From: Anniella stebbinsi
Lineage: Eukaryota; Chordata; Lepidosauria; Squamata; Anniellidae
Assembly (NCBI GenBank): GCA_029215795.1
Contig: JARDYH010000007.1
Span: 73,791,763-73,855,762, forward strand
DNA: 64,000 bases
Direction of reading: 5' to 3'
Made by a program: the position numbers and the translations under genes. This document shows positions 44,701 to 53,420 of the stretch, piece after piece. Position 1 is the stretch's first letter, and the number at the start of each line of letters is the position of its first letter. Below the pieces are notes generated by a model. The model saw nothing but the letters and a program-made list of their open reading frames with translations. It ran no database searches and was not told the DNA's origin.

Positions 44701-46266
44701 CCCACATCCTTACTTTTGAGTTTAGGAAAAAGGCAACTGATAGAGCAGGGATGCAGAATTATTTTCAGATGGGGCATGGATTGCCTTCCACCAGGTATAC
44801 TGCTTACATCTGAATCAGTGGGTTTTTAGGAGCCCACCTAGTACGTGCAGTATTAAAGCCTTCAAAAATAGCTCTCAAAGATAAATTTCAAAAGTGAACT
44901 TTGAAAGACTATATATTAGGTGGGGGTGTGCACTGGATCGGGTCCGATCCACGATCTGAATCTGACCCAGAGGAAATCGGATACAATTATCCGATTTCCG
45001 ATCTCACCGCTGGATCGTTCGATCCAATCCGATCTGATCTGGAAAGGTCCCGATCCAGATCGAATGGATCGGAGGATCGGCGGGCGCCCACCGGCGCCTG
45101 CCACTGCTTCCATAGGCAGGCGCCAGTGGGCGCCCGCCGATGGAAGCGGACAACAGGGGCAGGGGGCAGTGGATGGGAGCAGATGTCCCCGGAAGGTAAG
45201 CAGGGGGGAGGGGGGAGGGGGCGGATGGCCCGCGGCACGCTTACCTTTCGTGGCCATCTGCTCCCGTCCGCCGCTGGCCACTACTGCGAGCAGGCTTCGC
45301 AGCCTGCACCTAGGTAGTGCGCCAGGTGATGATCACCTGGCGTGCTACCTAGGGGCAAGCCGCAAAGCCTGCTCGCAGTAGCAGCCAGCAGCGGACGGGA
45401 GCGGACGGCCACAGAAGGTAAGCAGGGGAGGGGGAGGGGGCTTTCCCCCCCGGGGCCATCCGCTTCCATCTGCCAGCGGATGGAAACGGACGGCCCCAGG
45501 GGGGTAAGGAGCGCAGGGGAGGGGGCTTACCTGCTGGGGCCATCCACAGCGGATGGCCCCAGGAGGGAGGAGGGAGTTAGGCCCCCCCATCACCCACCCG
45601 CCGCCATTTTTTCCTCATAGACCTTCATTGGGGGAAAGCTTTCTTTTCCCCAATGCAAGTCTATGGGGGGGGGGGGGGAAATGGCGGCTGATCCAAAAAT
45701 TGGATGTCCAATTTTTGGATCAGGATCAGACCCAATCCTGTCTGGGGGGCCTCCGATTTTGTCTGATCTGATCCAGGACAAAATTGGAGGTCCTGATCCG
45801 GGTCCTGATCCGATCCGGGGGTCCGTGCACACCCCTAATATTAAGTACGAAATGAAAAAAATCAAGTTGTCAAACTTCACCGACCTTTACGCTTACCTGA
45901 AATTTCATTTCCATTTGAAAGAACCTTATGCTTATTTATTTAGTTTAAAAGGATCTTTTGGGGTGCAGAGGTTTGGCTAGCCTGGCCCAGAATGTGGGTT
46001 GTGTTCAGTCTTAAGGCTGTAAAATTAGCTTGGACTAGGTTTTGTATAATGCTTGGCTTTTTCCCCACCACCAATAGGATTCTAGCATCAAGGGAGGCAA
46101 TGAAGTGCCCCAAGAGCAAGAAAATACAAATGAACCCACTAATGAAAGCCCCAATGATCCTGAAGACCTGCATTATGCCACTCTTGAGTTTAGGTCGAAC
46201 AAAGCTGTACCAGAGACAAGTCCAGAAGAACCTCAAACAGAATATGCTGAAATCAAGACCTTGTAG
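23682..46266 (+). CDS. Gene 2: CD33-related Siglec, complete, 571 aa
   Basis: Nine coding exons (23682-23742, 23900-24283, 31129-31425, 32576-32626, 34055-34306, 37167-37463, 42389-42488, 43439-43523, 46078-46266) sum to 1716 nt, an open frame of 571 residues plus TAG. Layout: signal peptide 1-20, V-set 21-148, C2 149-247, linker 248-264, C2 265-348, membrane-proximal Ig 349-447, TM about 455-477, tail to 571. Arg126 on the V-set F strand (YYFRMEK) is the residue that salt-bridges sialic acid in known Siglecs. Cys44 (GLC) and the GSC Cys of domain 2 match the Siglec-specific interdomain disulfide. The tail has LHYATL (Tyr542) and TEYAEI (Tyr565; fits both ITIM-like and ITSM TxYxx[VI]). Role: inhibitory sialic-acid receptor at the leukocyte plasma membrane. 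No TM charge. Not assignable to one mammalian orthologue. Confidence 0.93.
23900..24283 (+). CDS. Gene 2 exon 2: sialic-acid-binding V-set domain
   Basis: 384 nt, phase 1-1, acceptor ctctttgcag, donor gtgagt. Key residues: Cys44 (interdomain) and Cys49 (B strand) in GLCVFIPCSF, Trp68 in GYWYEG, Cys108 in GDCSLTI, and Arg126 in GKYYFRMEK. FHLLGDLEQGDCSLTI and RDEGKYYFRMEK are almost diagnostic for CD33-related Siglecs. At the G strand the usual (K)W(S/N)YK motif is KYSYK, Tyr in place of Trp. One N-glycosylation sequon (NLT, residues 30-32). Confidence 0.95.
24284..25203. other. Gene 2 intron 2, first part
   Basis: Unique-looking intron with no splice-bordered Ig-like segment. Long reading frames on both strands here lack family features. 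Confidence 0.45.
26834..27154 (+). mobile_element. hAT-like foldback MITE, TAGGGTGACC family, copy B
   Basis: 321 bp, TAGGGTGACCATATGAAAAG to ATATGGTCACCCTA; internal halves complementary. No matching 8-bp flanks (gatggccg versus gccccagc). Just upstream, 26777-26823 is a separate hairpin (gggccttgttcttgg / ccaagaacaaggccc). Confidence 0.82.
27410..27850 (+). repeat. C-rich, CpG-rich imperfect minisatellite
   Basis: Variants of cacccgcgccgcccccccacctgcccc and cccccgctgcccccccgcc. The complementary strand is a dense series of G-runs. The Pro-rich and Gly-rich frames across it are composition artefacts. Confidence 0.85.
28335..29150 (-). mobile_element. LINE 3' end, 'ataccgcccaat' family
   Basis: ttattcatttattgcattcctataccgcccaataactgaagctctctgggcagtt, followed by polyA-rich 3' UTR-like sequence and, at the far end, aatgtagatgccaggcaaacctctctaggg and cagcagaaaaggccctcttcctgg. 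Further copies near 36670, 51740, 53030 and 57755. Clade not certain. Confidence 0.6.
29681..29731 (+). repeat. (CA)n microsatellite
   Basis: Nearly pure CA run interrupted by one TA. Surrounding 29150-30595 is otherwise unassigned intron. Confidence 0.9.
30596..30958 (+). mobile_element. GCGC-rich MITE, copy 3 (best preserved)
   Basis: 363 bp; ends CTGAGGGTGCCTCTACAAGA and CTTGTAGAGGGGGCCTGAG form about 20-bp imperfect inverted repeats. The inside is full of gcgcat/atgcgc words and the palindromes cgataatgcgcat and gataatgcgcataatcgc. Located 170 bp before gene 2 exon 3. The translated frame is an artefact. Confidence 0.85.
31129..31425 (+). CDS. Gene 2 exon 3: C2-set domain 2
   Basis: 297 nt, phase 1-1, acceptor cttctcag, donor gtgagt. 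ALKKPEIKILGKLRAGFPVN, then ITCTTPGSCALKPPNITWGG and LTCSVRYGN. The additional Cys in GSC fits the domain 1 to domain 2 disulfide of Siglecs. Five N-glycosylation sequons (NIT twice, NGT, NLT, NET) lie within 99 residues. Confidence 0.93.
31940..32025 (+). mobile_element. LINE 3' end, 'ataccgcccaat' family, short
   Basis: accgcccagagactttcggctattgggtggtatggaaatgcaataaa, forward orientation, inside gene 2 intron 3. Confidence 0.5.
32576..32626 (+). CDS. Gene 2 exon 4: linker
   Basis: 51 nt, phase 1-1, acceptor ttacag, donor gtaagt; encodes YPPEKPELRAELIRSNK. The YPP start is shared with the gene 1 linker (7603-7668) and with mammalian Siglec linker exons; the remainder has diverged. Confidence 0.85.
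33400..33620 (-). mobile_element. tRNA-derived SINE (Sauria type)
   Basis: Reverse orientation: atcccaccttttctcc, ataaccctgtgatgtagattaggct, agtgaacttcatggttgagtgggg, and the B-box side tttgaacctgggactctcc...ctaaccaccacacc. Gene 2 intron 4. Confidence 0.75.
34055..34306 (+). CDS. Gene 2 exon 5: C2-set domain 3
   Basis: 252 nt, phase 1-1, acceptor atgcag, donor gtaagt. VKNYTGDTHFAVQEGDSIVL, QCEVKGRPVPKVTW, then GEYKCQAKNSEGS. Same exon size (252) as the gene 1 exon at 7798-8049. One sequon (NYT). Confidence 0.93.
34610..34975 (+). mobile_element. CR1-type LINE 3' fragment
   Basis: aagcccttcttcacacagttc, gtggaattcactaccacaagg, atggaggagaaggctatcagtag, ending ggtctgacccagcaggactcctatgttctta. 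Gene 2 intron 5. Confidence 0.8.
34976..36665. other. Gene 2 intron 5, middle part
   Basis: No exon-like segment. A partial SINE remnant (ttcagccatgaagcttactgggtg) lies at about 35935-35965 and a pyrimidine-rich tract at 35995-36110. Confidence 0.4.
36670..37000 (-). mobile_element. LINE 3' end fragment
   Basis: tatttatttatttgttttc...cagcatttatattctgctcc, then aaaataccaaataggataaaagaataaaa, and aggcagggagttccatagaaaggt. Related to the segment at 37575-37700. Ends about 170 bp before gene 2 exon 6. Confidence 0.5.
37167..37463 (+). CDS. Gene 2 exon 6: membrane-proximal Ig domain
   Basis: 297 nt, phase 1-1, acceptor tttccag, donor gtatgt. Contains HCRKDSSGFLCSCSICSIPW, VTWQVNGE and HITCHGANSEG: the C..CxC plus W plus C arrangement of the Siglec-5/-10/-11 membrane-proximal domain, homologous to gene 1 exon 8455-8781. 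One sequon (NTT). Confidence 0.92.
37575..38110. mobile_element. LINE 3' fragments in opposite orientations
   Basis: 37575-37700 reads as a reverse LINE tail (atttattattttag..., atataccgctcctctatggag). 37975-38110 is a forward 'cgtccagagagcttcggctatggggtggtatataaatgtaataaata' tail ending in (ACT)n. Confidence 0.5.
38710..39029 (+). mobile_element. hAT-like foldback MITE, TAGGGTGACC family, copy C
   Basis: 320 bp, TAGGGTGACCATATGAAAAG to ATATGGTCAGCCTAG; complementary halves. No clear 8-bp flanks. Gene 2 intron 6. Confidence 0.82.
39030..40140. other. Gene 2 intron 6, unassigned part
   Basis: Contains a strongly degraded TAGGGTGACC-family remnant at about 39905-40025 (ggggctcctgcaacctt, gagccctgttctctttt). 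No exon-like segment. Confidence 0.4.
40133..41349 (+). mobile_element. hAT-like MITE, TAGGGTGACC family, split by a later insertion
   Basis: Left part 40141-40224 and right part 41205-41341 form one MITE interrupted by the element 40225-41204. Outer flanks gttctgcc (40133-40140) and attttgcc (41342-41349) agree at 6 of 8, the two differences being transitions. Confidence 0.85.
40217..41212 (+). mobile_element. hAT-like foldback element, TAGGGATGTGCAC family, copy 3 (with TSDs)
   Basis: Body 40225-41204 (980 bp) starts TAGGGATGTAAACGG and ends CGGTACACATCCCTA. Exact 8-bp duplications GTCATTTG at 40217-40224 and 41205-41212; removing one duplication and the element restores the host MITE. Contains two palindromic modules around gtgatgtcgtcatcac and gtgacgtcatcaccc. 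Confidence 0.92.
41840..42070 (-). mobile_element. tRNA-derived SINE plus CR1 tail remnant
   Basis: Reverse SINE: aatgaccctgtgaggtaggctag, ggcctagtgggctagaacccaggtc, ctaaccactacaccatactggc. Directly after, gttggaccagatgacctt...ctctaaat...ttgattcaatga (about 42010-42070) is a short forward CR1-like tail. Confidence 0.7.
42110..42300 (-). mobile_element. CR1-type LINE 3' fragment, degraded
   Basis: gagccatgctcgataagaccagggatccatctt, cattttgttcatgcagtggccaaccagctgct. Ends about 90 bp before the gene 2 TM exon. Confidence 0.65.
42389..42488 (+). CDS. Gene 2 exon 7: transmembrane segment
   Basis: 100 nt, phase 1 in and 2 out, acceptor actatcag, donor gtaagt. GGMLTSN then a 24-residue hydrophobic run rich in Ile (ISAVIGAFIMFVIIILIIAI...) then TSKK. 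No charged residue inside the helix. Same phases as the gene 1 TM exon. Confidence 0.92.
42489..44912. other. Gene 2 introns 7 and 8 (first part), no other feature
   Basis: Apart from exon 8, no repeat family or exon-like segment is evident. Confidence 0.4.
43439..43523 (+). CDS. Gene 2 exon 8: proximal cytoplasmic tail
   Basis: 85 nt, phase 2 in and 0 out, acceptor tttgcag, donor gtctgt (weak). Encodes CRRKSVTSSKSYTKQKQL and on to PKDVK. Basic juxtamembrane region; the only Tyr (SKSYTKQ) does not fit an ITIM, in contrast to the gene 1 exon. Confidence 0.83.
44913..45845 (+). mobile_element. hAT-like foldback element, TAGGGATGTGCAC family, copy 4 (with TSDs)
   Basis: Body 44921-45837 starts TGGGGGTGTGCAC and ends GTGCACACCCCTA. 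Flanks ATATTAGG (44913-44920) and ATATTAAG (45838-45845) agree at 7 of 8. Same layout as copy 1: GGATCGG iterations, a palindromic module around gtgatgatcac, and the atagac...gcaagtctat inverted pair with atggcggc. Lies 230 bp before gene 2's terminal exon. Confidence 0.85.
46078..46266 (+). CDS. Gene 2 terminal exon: ITIM plus ITSM-like tail
   Basis: 189 nt, acceptor caccaccaatag, phase 0, ending TAG 46264-46266. An acidic, Asn/Glu-rich segment precedes EDLHYATLEF (ITIM, Tyr542) and, 23 residues on, QTEYAEIKTL (Tyr565). The arrangement and spacing match mammalian CD33-related Siglecs (LHYASL...TEYSEI). Confidence 0.95.
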   Translation, partial: DSSIKGGNEVPQEQENTNEPTNESPNDPEDLHYATLEFRSNKAVPETSPEEPQTEYAEIKTL

Positions 46267-46900
46267 TCTACAAGCAGTTCCGGCTCTGACATTTTCGAGT
46301 GTCCTTTGGCAAGTCACCCTTGATACACCACCCTTCCCTCGGGGAATCGACCTTGTCACCACCATGGTCACCAGCTCCTCCTCCTCCTCCTTGTTACCAC
46401 TTGCTTGCTTGGCATGCAGAGAGACAGTGAAAGAGTAGGCAGTCACATCTCTGCTCTTCCTTCTTACCACCACCATTGTCTGGGCCAGAGCAACAGCCAG
46501 GGGAACAAGCAGGTTGCTGGAGCAGCTCCAGGGGGCTCTTGCCAGTGGGCCCCTGCTGAGGTGTGGGGCCCTCAGCAAGTGCCCAACTATGCCTCCCCTG
46601 GACGCCAGCCCTGTCCGCAAGGAAACAGAGATGGTAGATTTCAGAAGGTTCCATGGCCTACATGTCATTGTGATCTGATCTGCCGTATGCCCTTCGAAGA
46701 AACCTCTTCCTCCTTGTGTTTCAGCTTCCCTTTTTGCCCCGTCTGCCATTTGGTCTTCTGCCTGGGGCATGGGCTGCCCAGAGTTTTCCCCAGGACTGAA
46801 GCACATGGCCTGGATTATGCAGCAGCTCGCTAGGGTTGGCAACTTGTGAACCAGTAGCTGTCTCTTTAGTAGCAGTTTGATCTGCAGCAGCTTGGTGCAT

Positions 46901-46902
<2 letters not shown>

Positions 46903-46935
<33 letters not shown>
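46903..46935 (+). repeat. (CA)n microsatellite
   Basis: Pure CA run in the presumed gene 2 3' UTR. Confidence 0.9.
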
Positions 46936-46936
<1 letters not shown>

Positions 46937-47175
46937 CTCTATAGTGGAGCACATGCTTTGCATGAATCAGGCCCAGCCCTCCAGCTAACAGGCCAGAGGT
47001 AGCAGGGTTGCAAAATATCCCTGCCCAATTTCCAAAGAAATCACATCAGTTCTGAACAAACAACACTGGTTCAGATGGGCCAAGGGTCTAACTCTGTTTA
47101 AGGCATCAGAAGCTTGATTAGCAGAGTAAGGTTTGGTTTCCAGCTATGGAAAGGCTCACCTCCTGGTTCCTTTGT

Positions 47176-47516
47176 ATTAAACTTCTGTTAAAGGCATAGG
47201 AGCAAGTCAAGGCAGGGTGTGTGCCCTCCCCCCTTGGGTAGTTGAGAAGCTCAGCTACTGCCTCTCTGAAGCAAAGGAAGATTCACAGATGGAAGCATTG
47301 TAGAACTCACCATAAGCTCCTCAGGACACAGAGAAGGATTTTACAATTCAGCTCATGTTTTGCCAGTCAGCCGGAGACTGATACCTCATAGCACATGCCT
47401 GTGCATGGACATTGACTTACAGCCCATGATTGGAATCCTTTGCTTTTTAAAAAGGACAATATATGTTTGCTTTTTAAAAAGGACAATATATTGTTTAGTA
47501 GAGGCTTGTAAATAAA
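47176..47516 (+). promoter_or_regulatory. Candidate poly(A) signals for gene 2
   Basis: Downstream of the TAG, the first hexamers are ATTAAA at 47176 and AATAAA at 47511. Either would give a 3' UTR of about 0.9-1.3 kb. This UTR would include a (CA)n tract at about 46903-46935. Inference from hexamers only. Confidence 0.35.
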
Positions 47517-49959
47517 TAACCATGTGTCTGGAACACCTGTGGAAAGTAAGAATACCTCTGTGCTAGTCACAACTTTAGTGGACTTATTTACAGGGCATTT
47601 TTTGTGCCCATAGATAGGGAGATTGCATATAGAGAAAAGACGGTGTTTTTACATGAGGCATTTCTCGTGAACTCATGATTGTTCAGTCATGGATGTTCGT
47701 AGGTCCTTTTCATGGCGTCGTTAACCTCTGGTGCCTCTCTTATTGTGTTTTAGGTTTATGCCTCCATTTTAAAAATTGCCAAAAATGCAGTAACAAACCA
47801 AAGAGATGATTTAATTCAAGAATCACGTGGTATTTTAGAAATCTTGCAGCACCATCTATTGGCTGTATAAATGAAACATCTGGAACGTGCCCACAAAGGA
47901 CTGGGAAAAACTAGGGAGAGAGGGAAGTGTGTGTATTGTGCCCATTGTAAACCTGCAAAGACTCTGGAAGACAAAGCCCTGGTAAAGCTGTGGGATTTTT
48001 CCTTAATGTAGAGAAGCCCAGTGCCTGAATCTTTGTTCCAATGAAGTGTGGTGTAGCAGATAGAAGGTGCTATGCCAGGACTGGAGGAGTAGAGTTCAAA
48101 TACCTGCTATATCTTGAAGCTCATCTATTGGTTTTGGACCAGCGATTGTCCCTTGGCTTAAGTTATGCTGCAAGGGGTTTGTAAGAATAAAATAGGATAA
48201 ACCCCCACAAAATTACCTGCAGGATAACTTCTTTCCTCAATAGATCTGGCTGCCCCGCTCTCTGGTGGCATTCAGATGCAAAGTGAAGACTGTGATACAC
48301 TAGCTTAGTTTGTAAAATCCACTGGCCTTTTGTAAATTCCGTCTCCTTCCCCACCTCCATTCTGGCTATATCATTGACATGTTTTGTTTTTAACTATTCA
48401 ACTGTTTGCTTTTATCTTGTAAATGGGACATGCTTGTTCAGTTTTTGATTGTAATTTGTAAAATGAATAGATAAACCCTGGCGAGGGGACAGAAATGCTG
48501 GACAGAAAAGGTTTAAACAAAGAAACAAATGAATAAATAAATAAACAAATAATAAATATACTGCCGGGTGCTCTTTGGAAGACAGATGCAGTGGGGACGG
48601 GTAAACATAAATAAAATTTTCAGGTCACTTGTCAGCTCCCAGCGGGCAGGTTGCGTGACAGTGCGGCTTGTTTGATGGTTATGATGAGTCATGCAACCCC
48701 CCCTGGCTTCATGAATGAGCGCTTTGCCTCCTCTGTGAAAGGAATAGGCACTTGCTGTTGATCCAGCTGCACGATCGTGCGCATGTGTGTACACAGACAT
48801 GCTGCGCAATGTCTCAGTGCCAACAGCCACAGAGACAACTTTTCTTTGGAAGGTGCGTGAGTAGAATGAGTCAGTGTGAGGAATCACACAGCAACAGTGA
48901 CATCAGCTGGCCAAGAAGGGACAGGGAAGGCATTGTCTGGGAATACTGGCAATGCAAACAATCCAAACGGAGGAAGCTCAGATTTCATGAATCTGCCTTA
49001 TATTGAGTTTGGATCCTTGGTCCATCTACTCTGTCTGAGTCCTCCACGGTCTCGGATGGAAGCCTTCCCCATCACCGGCTACCCGATCATGAAAACAGCA
49101 ACAAGAATTGCCAGTGGATGAGCTTGGGACTGTCCGCATAACAAACATCTGGTCTTGGGATATACAGATTTTGATAAATCCATCCCAGCTCTGTTTCACG
49201 GATTGTCAGGTGTCCGTTGTTCCGTCATCCACTCATTGATAGAATCTGTGGGTTTTTTGTACAAGAATTTTGTTTGTTTGCAAATACACATTTGCATGAT
49301 TTGCACCTGCGCAAATGTGAATTAGTACAAAATACCCCCCTCCCCCAGTAAAAACAAAAACAGAAAAAATGGAGTTCTGAAGTATCAGCACAATTTTGAA
49401 AAATGCCATTCTATTGCAGAACCCGCAGGTTGGATTCACGGAAATCTGACGTCATTTGAATGTGTTGCGGATTTATCTGACATCCCTACCAGAGCCCTTC
49501 CCTTTTCTTGTGGTGTTCTTCAGAGATTTCCTGCAACGTCTCAAGGCAACACCAGGGTACACTTTTCAGCAAGGGGGGGGGGATGGTTGTGTGTGGGTTG
49601 ATCATGCTCTGATCAGAGCTTCATTCAATCCAAGGCTGTTTTGCAGGATTCCCATCTGGGCAAGGAAAGTCTACAGACATACACTGCTATTGTATGCTCC
49701 AATCAGACCTTTCAATGAGCTCATGAAGGTTCGGATGGAGATAACCGTTTCAAGTCCACTGATGGTGCTTCCAAACATTTTTTTTGTTTTTTTATCTGCA
49801 CTGTGCCTCAAATACAGAATTTTAGGTGTGTGTGTGTGTGTGGGGGGGGATGTCCACTTCCAGACAAAATTTCAGTCCATTTGTAAACCTTCTGTGTTTT
49901 CCCACTGGCCCGGAGCACAAATCCAGTCCTCTTAAGATTCTAATCCACTCCTCCAGGAC
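47517..49959. other. Intergenic, few recognisable features
   Basis: A degraded SINE-like stretch at about 48045-48195 (gtgtggtgtagcagatag...), (AAAT/AAAC)n near 48518-48560, and a short SINE-like fragment at 49005-49150. No gene. Confidence 0.35.
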
Positions 49960-49979
49960 AGATAAAAGTACTTCTGCAG

Positions 49980-50275
49980 GCTGTGCATAGTTAAACTATG
50001 GCCACCAATTTGGATGGCTTTAAAAGTGGGTTGGCTAAATTCCTGGAGGAGACAGCTATCAATGGCTACTAGTCCTGATGACTATGTATTATCTCCAGTA
50101 TCCGAGGCAGTGTGCTATATACATCAGTTGTTGGGGAACATGGGTGGTAAGGTTCTGTTGCACTGTGCCCTGCTTGTAGGTCCCTGGTTGGCAGCTGGTT
50201 GCCCACTGTGGGAACAGAGTGCTGGACTGGATGGACCTTTGGCGTAATCCATCAGGCTCTTCTTATGTTTCCCAG
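49980..50275 (+). mobile_element. CR1-type LINE 3' fragment
   Basis: ctgtgcatagttaaactatgg, ggatggctttaaaagtgg, ctggaggagacagctatcaatgg, ggactggatggacctttggcgtaatccatcaggctcttcttatg. Confidence 0.82.
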
Positions 50276-50333
50276 ATTGGTGGTTTCCCTCACTTTCCCC
50301 TTTCTCATGGAAATGCTATACATTGGCTCAATT

Positions 50334-50540
50334 CGGACGACACGATAGTCAATGGTGGGTTGACTAACCCTAACCCTAAGGGGCACTCCCCACACAACAT
50401 GGTAATAAATAATCAACTGTGGTGTGGATTAGGATCAGCGCTGAGTTGACTATGGCAGCATTCGGATGACACGATAGTCAATACAACTGACGATTGTTTC
50501 CCCCACACCAGTTGTTTATTGTGTCGTCCGAATTGAGCCA
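50334..50540 (+). mobile_element. MITE with perfect 20-bp inverted ends
   Basis: TGGCTCAATTCGGACGACAC at the left is exactly complementary to GTGTCGTCCGAATTGAGCCA at the right. The inside repeats acacgatagtcaat, and a ctaaccctaaccctaa stretch occurs by chance. Harbinger-like style; target duplication not evident. Confidence 0.75.
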
Positions 50541-51240
50541 GAGTGTCAGAAAACTCTGCCGTATGGGGTGAGCAGTGGTGAAGAGGGGAGAGGTTCCCTC
50601 AAAATTGGACAGAAGCAACTTCAGTTAGAGGAGCCCTTCTGTCCATTGAAGGCCTTGGATCCAACCCATTCTATTTATTCTTGTAAAACACAAGCTTCAC
50701 TTGTGTTTTGAACTCTTGTATGCATGCCTATGTGTGTGTGTGTTTTACATAAAATTGCTGTTCTCTTTCCCAAGCTATTGGGAATAAGGTGAATTATAAA
50801 TCTGAATCAACCTAACCTTTATGGTAATGACTCCCAGGTCTACTTTCCCTCCCTCATCCTTTTATTTCCTGTCTAGTCCTATCTTCCTAAATGCCTCATT
50901 GGCATTTTCTCCTGGATGAACCATCATCATCTGCAAGAGGCATTTTCTCCTGGATGAACCATCATCATTTGGCAAAGACAAATCTGCTAACCTTTTCCAG
51001 CCAAACCATCCTTTCCTTTCACTGTGTCCTCCTTAGAGGCACACTGTCATCTTGGGTTTGTTCTCTGACCGACATCTTCCAGGCAAACAATCCCAGGGTT
51101 ACCTTTTCCTAGAAGGGCCATCATGAGAGAAGATGTTTGGGCCAAAACCTGAGTAATGGCTGTGCGTTGAGGGACGGTAAAAGAGTATTGGGAAAAGTGT
51201 CTGGTTGACCAGGTCCCTCTCCATCCAACACAGAGGAGTT

Positions 51241-51263
51241 CACACACACACACACACACACAC
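51241..51263 (+). repeat. (CA)n microsatellite
   Basis: Short CA run; neighbouring 50545-51735 otherwise unassigned, with a near-duplicate phrase ggcattttctcctggatgaaccatcatcat at about 50900 and 50940. Confidence 0.85.
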
Positions 51264-51739
51264 ATGCAAATGTAACCTCTACGGAGCAGATGGTTTGGTC
51301 CCTTGGGCGGAGACCTCACTCAGAGGGAGGGCTAGAGAAGAAACAACTGAAAAGGAGAATCAGTTGTTCTGCTGAAAGCTGAATGTTGGAAGATCTCCAT
51401 TTAATTATAGGCACTTATCACCTTGTATAAGGGCTAATACTTTGAACTACAGTGCTGTGTTACTGATTGGGGATTGCCCTGTGAAAATAAAATTAAGAAA
51501 AATCTACAAATGGGACTTCCGAAGTACTCAGCCCCTGGAGATACAGAACCATGTGGGATTGGGCTACAAGCAAGAGATCCATATTTTGTTGTTGTTGTTT
51601 GGACATAGACAAATTGTGGTATGTTTCTGTAAATTGATGTTTACTTAAATACATATTTTGTTCAAGTTACATATATTTTTGCAAGTTTATTCTAATTAAG
51701 CCCCATAGAACACACACGAGTAGAAATTATACATATTTC

Positions 51740-52075
51740 TTTCTTTCTTTATTGCATTTCTATACCGCCCAATACCAGAAGCTCTCTGGGCGGTTTGCAA
51801 AAATTAAAACCATAAAAACATTCAAAATATAAAACAACAACAGTAAAAAAAACCCATAATTTAAAATACAGTATAAAAGCACAACCAGGTTAAAAACTGA
51901 GCAGCCATGCAGAAATTAATAGGGATTTAAAATACAAATCTAAACAGCGAGGTTAAAAATCAAACTGAAGAACTGTTTAAACACTGTGAAAATAAAATGT
52001 CTTCACCTGGGGTCCAAAGGAGCGTAATGTAGATGCCAGGCGAACCTCTCTGGGGAGCTCATACACACCACATAC
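51740..52075 (-). mobile_element. LINE 3' end, 'ataccgcccaat' family
   Basis: tttctttattgcatttctataccgcccaataccagaagctctctgggcggtt followed by polyA-rich tail sequence and aatgtagatgccaggcgaacctctctgggg. Confidence 0.6.
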
Positions 52076-52351
52076 TTTGAAAGAGTGTGTCAGCAGATTT
52101 GTGGGGCCACATATAGGCTGCTACTAGGGATGACAGAGAAATCCACAACCAGTTCAAGTGAGTTTGGATCTCTGTTAATCTGTCCTGTGGATTCCACAGT
52201 CCACTGGCCTTTTCCAAGTCATGCAGATTTCCCAGACCAGGAGATCAGTTTCTTACCTTTCTCTAATATGCAATTAGAATTAAATTCTCATAAAAAAAAC
52301 AACGATCAGATTCTATCAATGAGTGGATGATGGAACAAAAGACCCGTACAT

Positions 52352-52640
52352 CCCTAGCTACCACAGCCTCTGACAGGATCATGTGATGCAAGAAGACATG
52401 ACCAAGACAGAAGCAGAACATGAGTGCCACAGCACCCTCTCACCCATGTTCCCCAACAGCTAATGTACCGAGGCACGCTGCCGCTGATACTGGAAGGTAG
52501 CCCATAGCCGTCAGGACTTGTAGCCATTGATAGCCTTGTCTTCCATGATTTTGTCCAATCCCCACTTAAAGCCATCCAAAGTGGTGGCCGTCACTACATC
52601 TACTGTTAAGTGAATCCCATTGTTCATGTGCCATGTTCTT
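52352..52640 (-). mobile_element. CR1-type LINE 3' fragment
   Basis: acagcaccctctcacccatgttccccaacagc, ttgatagccttgtcttccatg, aaagccatccaaagtggtggccgtcactacat. Confidence 0.75.
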
Positions 52641-52664
52641 TCAGTGCAAAGGGAGGTTTATCTA

Positions 52665-52910
52665 AACCCAGTGTGGTGCAGTGTCTGGAGTTTTGGGCTG
52701 GGAGTTAGGAGATCTGGGTTCTAGTCCCCACTCGGCCATGGAAATTTACTGGGTGATTTTGAGCCAGCCACAGACACTCAGTCCAACCTACCTCACAGGG
52801 TTGTTGTTGTGAGGCTAAAACGGAGAGGAGGAGGATTATGTACGCCACCTTGGGTTCTTTGGAGGAAAGAAGGTGGGATATAAAAGTAATAAATAAATGA
52901 AATAAATAAG
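52665..52910 (+). mobile_element. tRNA-derived SINE (Sauria type), near full length
   Basis: Starts cccagtgtggtgcagtgtctggag, B-box region gatctgggttctagtcccc, then atttactgggtgattttgag, caacctacctcacagggttgttgttgtgagg, and the tail aaggtgggatataaaagtaataaataaat. The best preserved copy of this SINE in the window. Confidence 0.8.
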
Positions 52911-53029
52911 AAATTAAAAAAACTCACATACAAACACACACACCGAGTTTAGACCATAAGGACAACTTGGGGAAACTCCAGATAGAAACTCTGTGTGGAG
53001 AAAATATTTAGGTTATTTCATTTAATCAA

Positions 53030-53420
53030 CGAATGTTCCAGCTTATAGAAAACAACAACAACAACACAAATTCTTACCAGGTGTGTTACAATAATATATA
53101 CATTAAAAAAGTAACAATATTTAAAAAAAACCATCATAATTAAAATGAAACTCACGATCACAATAAAATTAGACAATTGCAACTGATTGTAGCATTATCA
53201 CATTTAAGAGGGACTCAGCCCAACAACCAGAGTTCACAAAATCCAGCACTGCCACAATAGCAACAGCCCAAGTAAAATCCTTAAAATAATAAAAGGCTGC
53301 GGCAGACAAATACATTTTCAGTGCCCACTTAAAGACCTTCAATGATTGACCCCGATGAGCCCCAAAATGAAGGAACAGAGTTCCCTAGATGGCAATCCTT
53401 CTACCCCCCCTCCCCATGTG
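53030..53420 (-). mobile_element. LINE 3' fragment (reverse)
   Basis: polyA-rich sequence with aacaacaacaacaac, then aggctgcggcagacaaatacattttcagtgccc and ccaaaatgaaggaacagagttccctag, phrases of the same LINE family as 51740-52075. 53420-54700 beyond it holds no recognised feature. Confidence 0.45.

Noticed and set aside
45940..46932. 330-residue open frame on the minus strand
   Set aside because: It covers the gene 2 terminal exon and the (CA)n tract antisense; its start is a repeat-encoded Cys-Val run. No domain seen.
50365..50382. ctaaccctaaccctaa as an interstitial telomeric repeat
   Set aside because: Only about two and a half units, inside a MITE.
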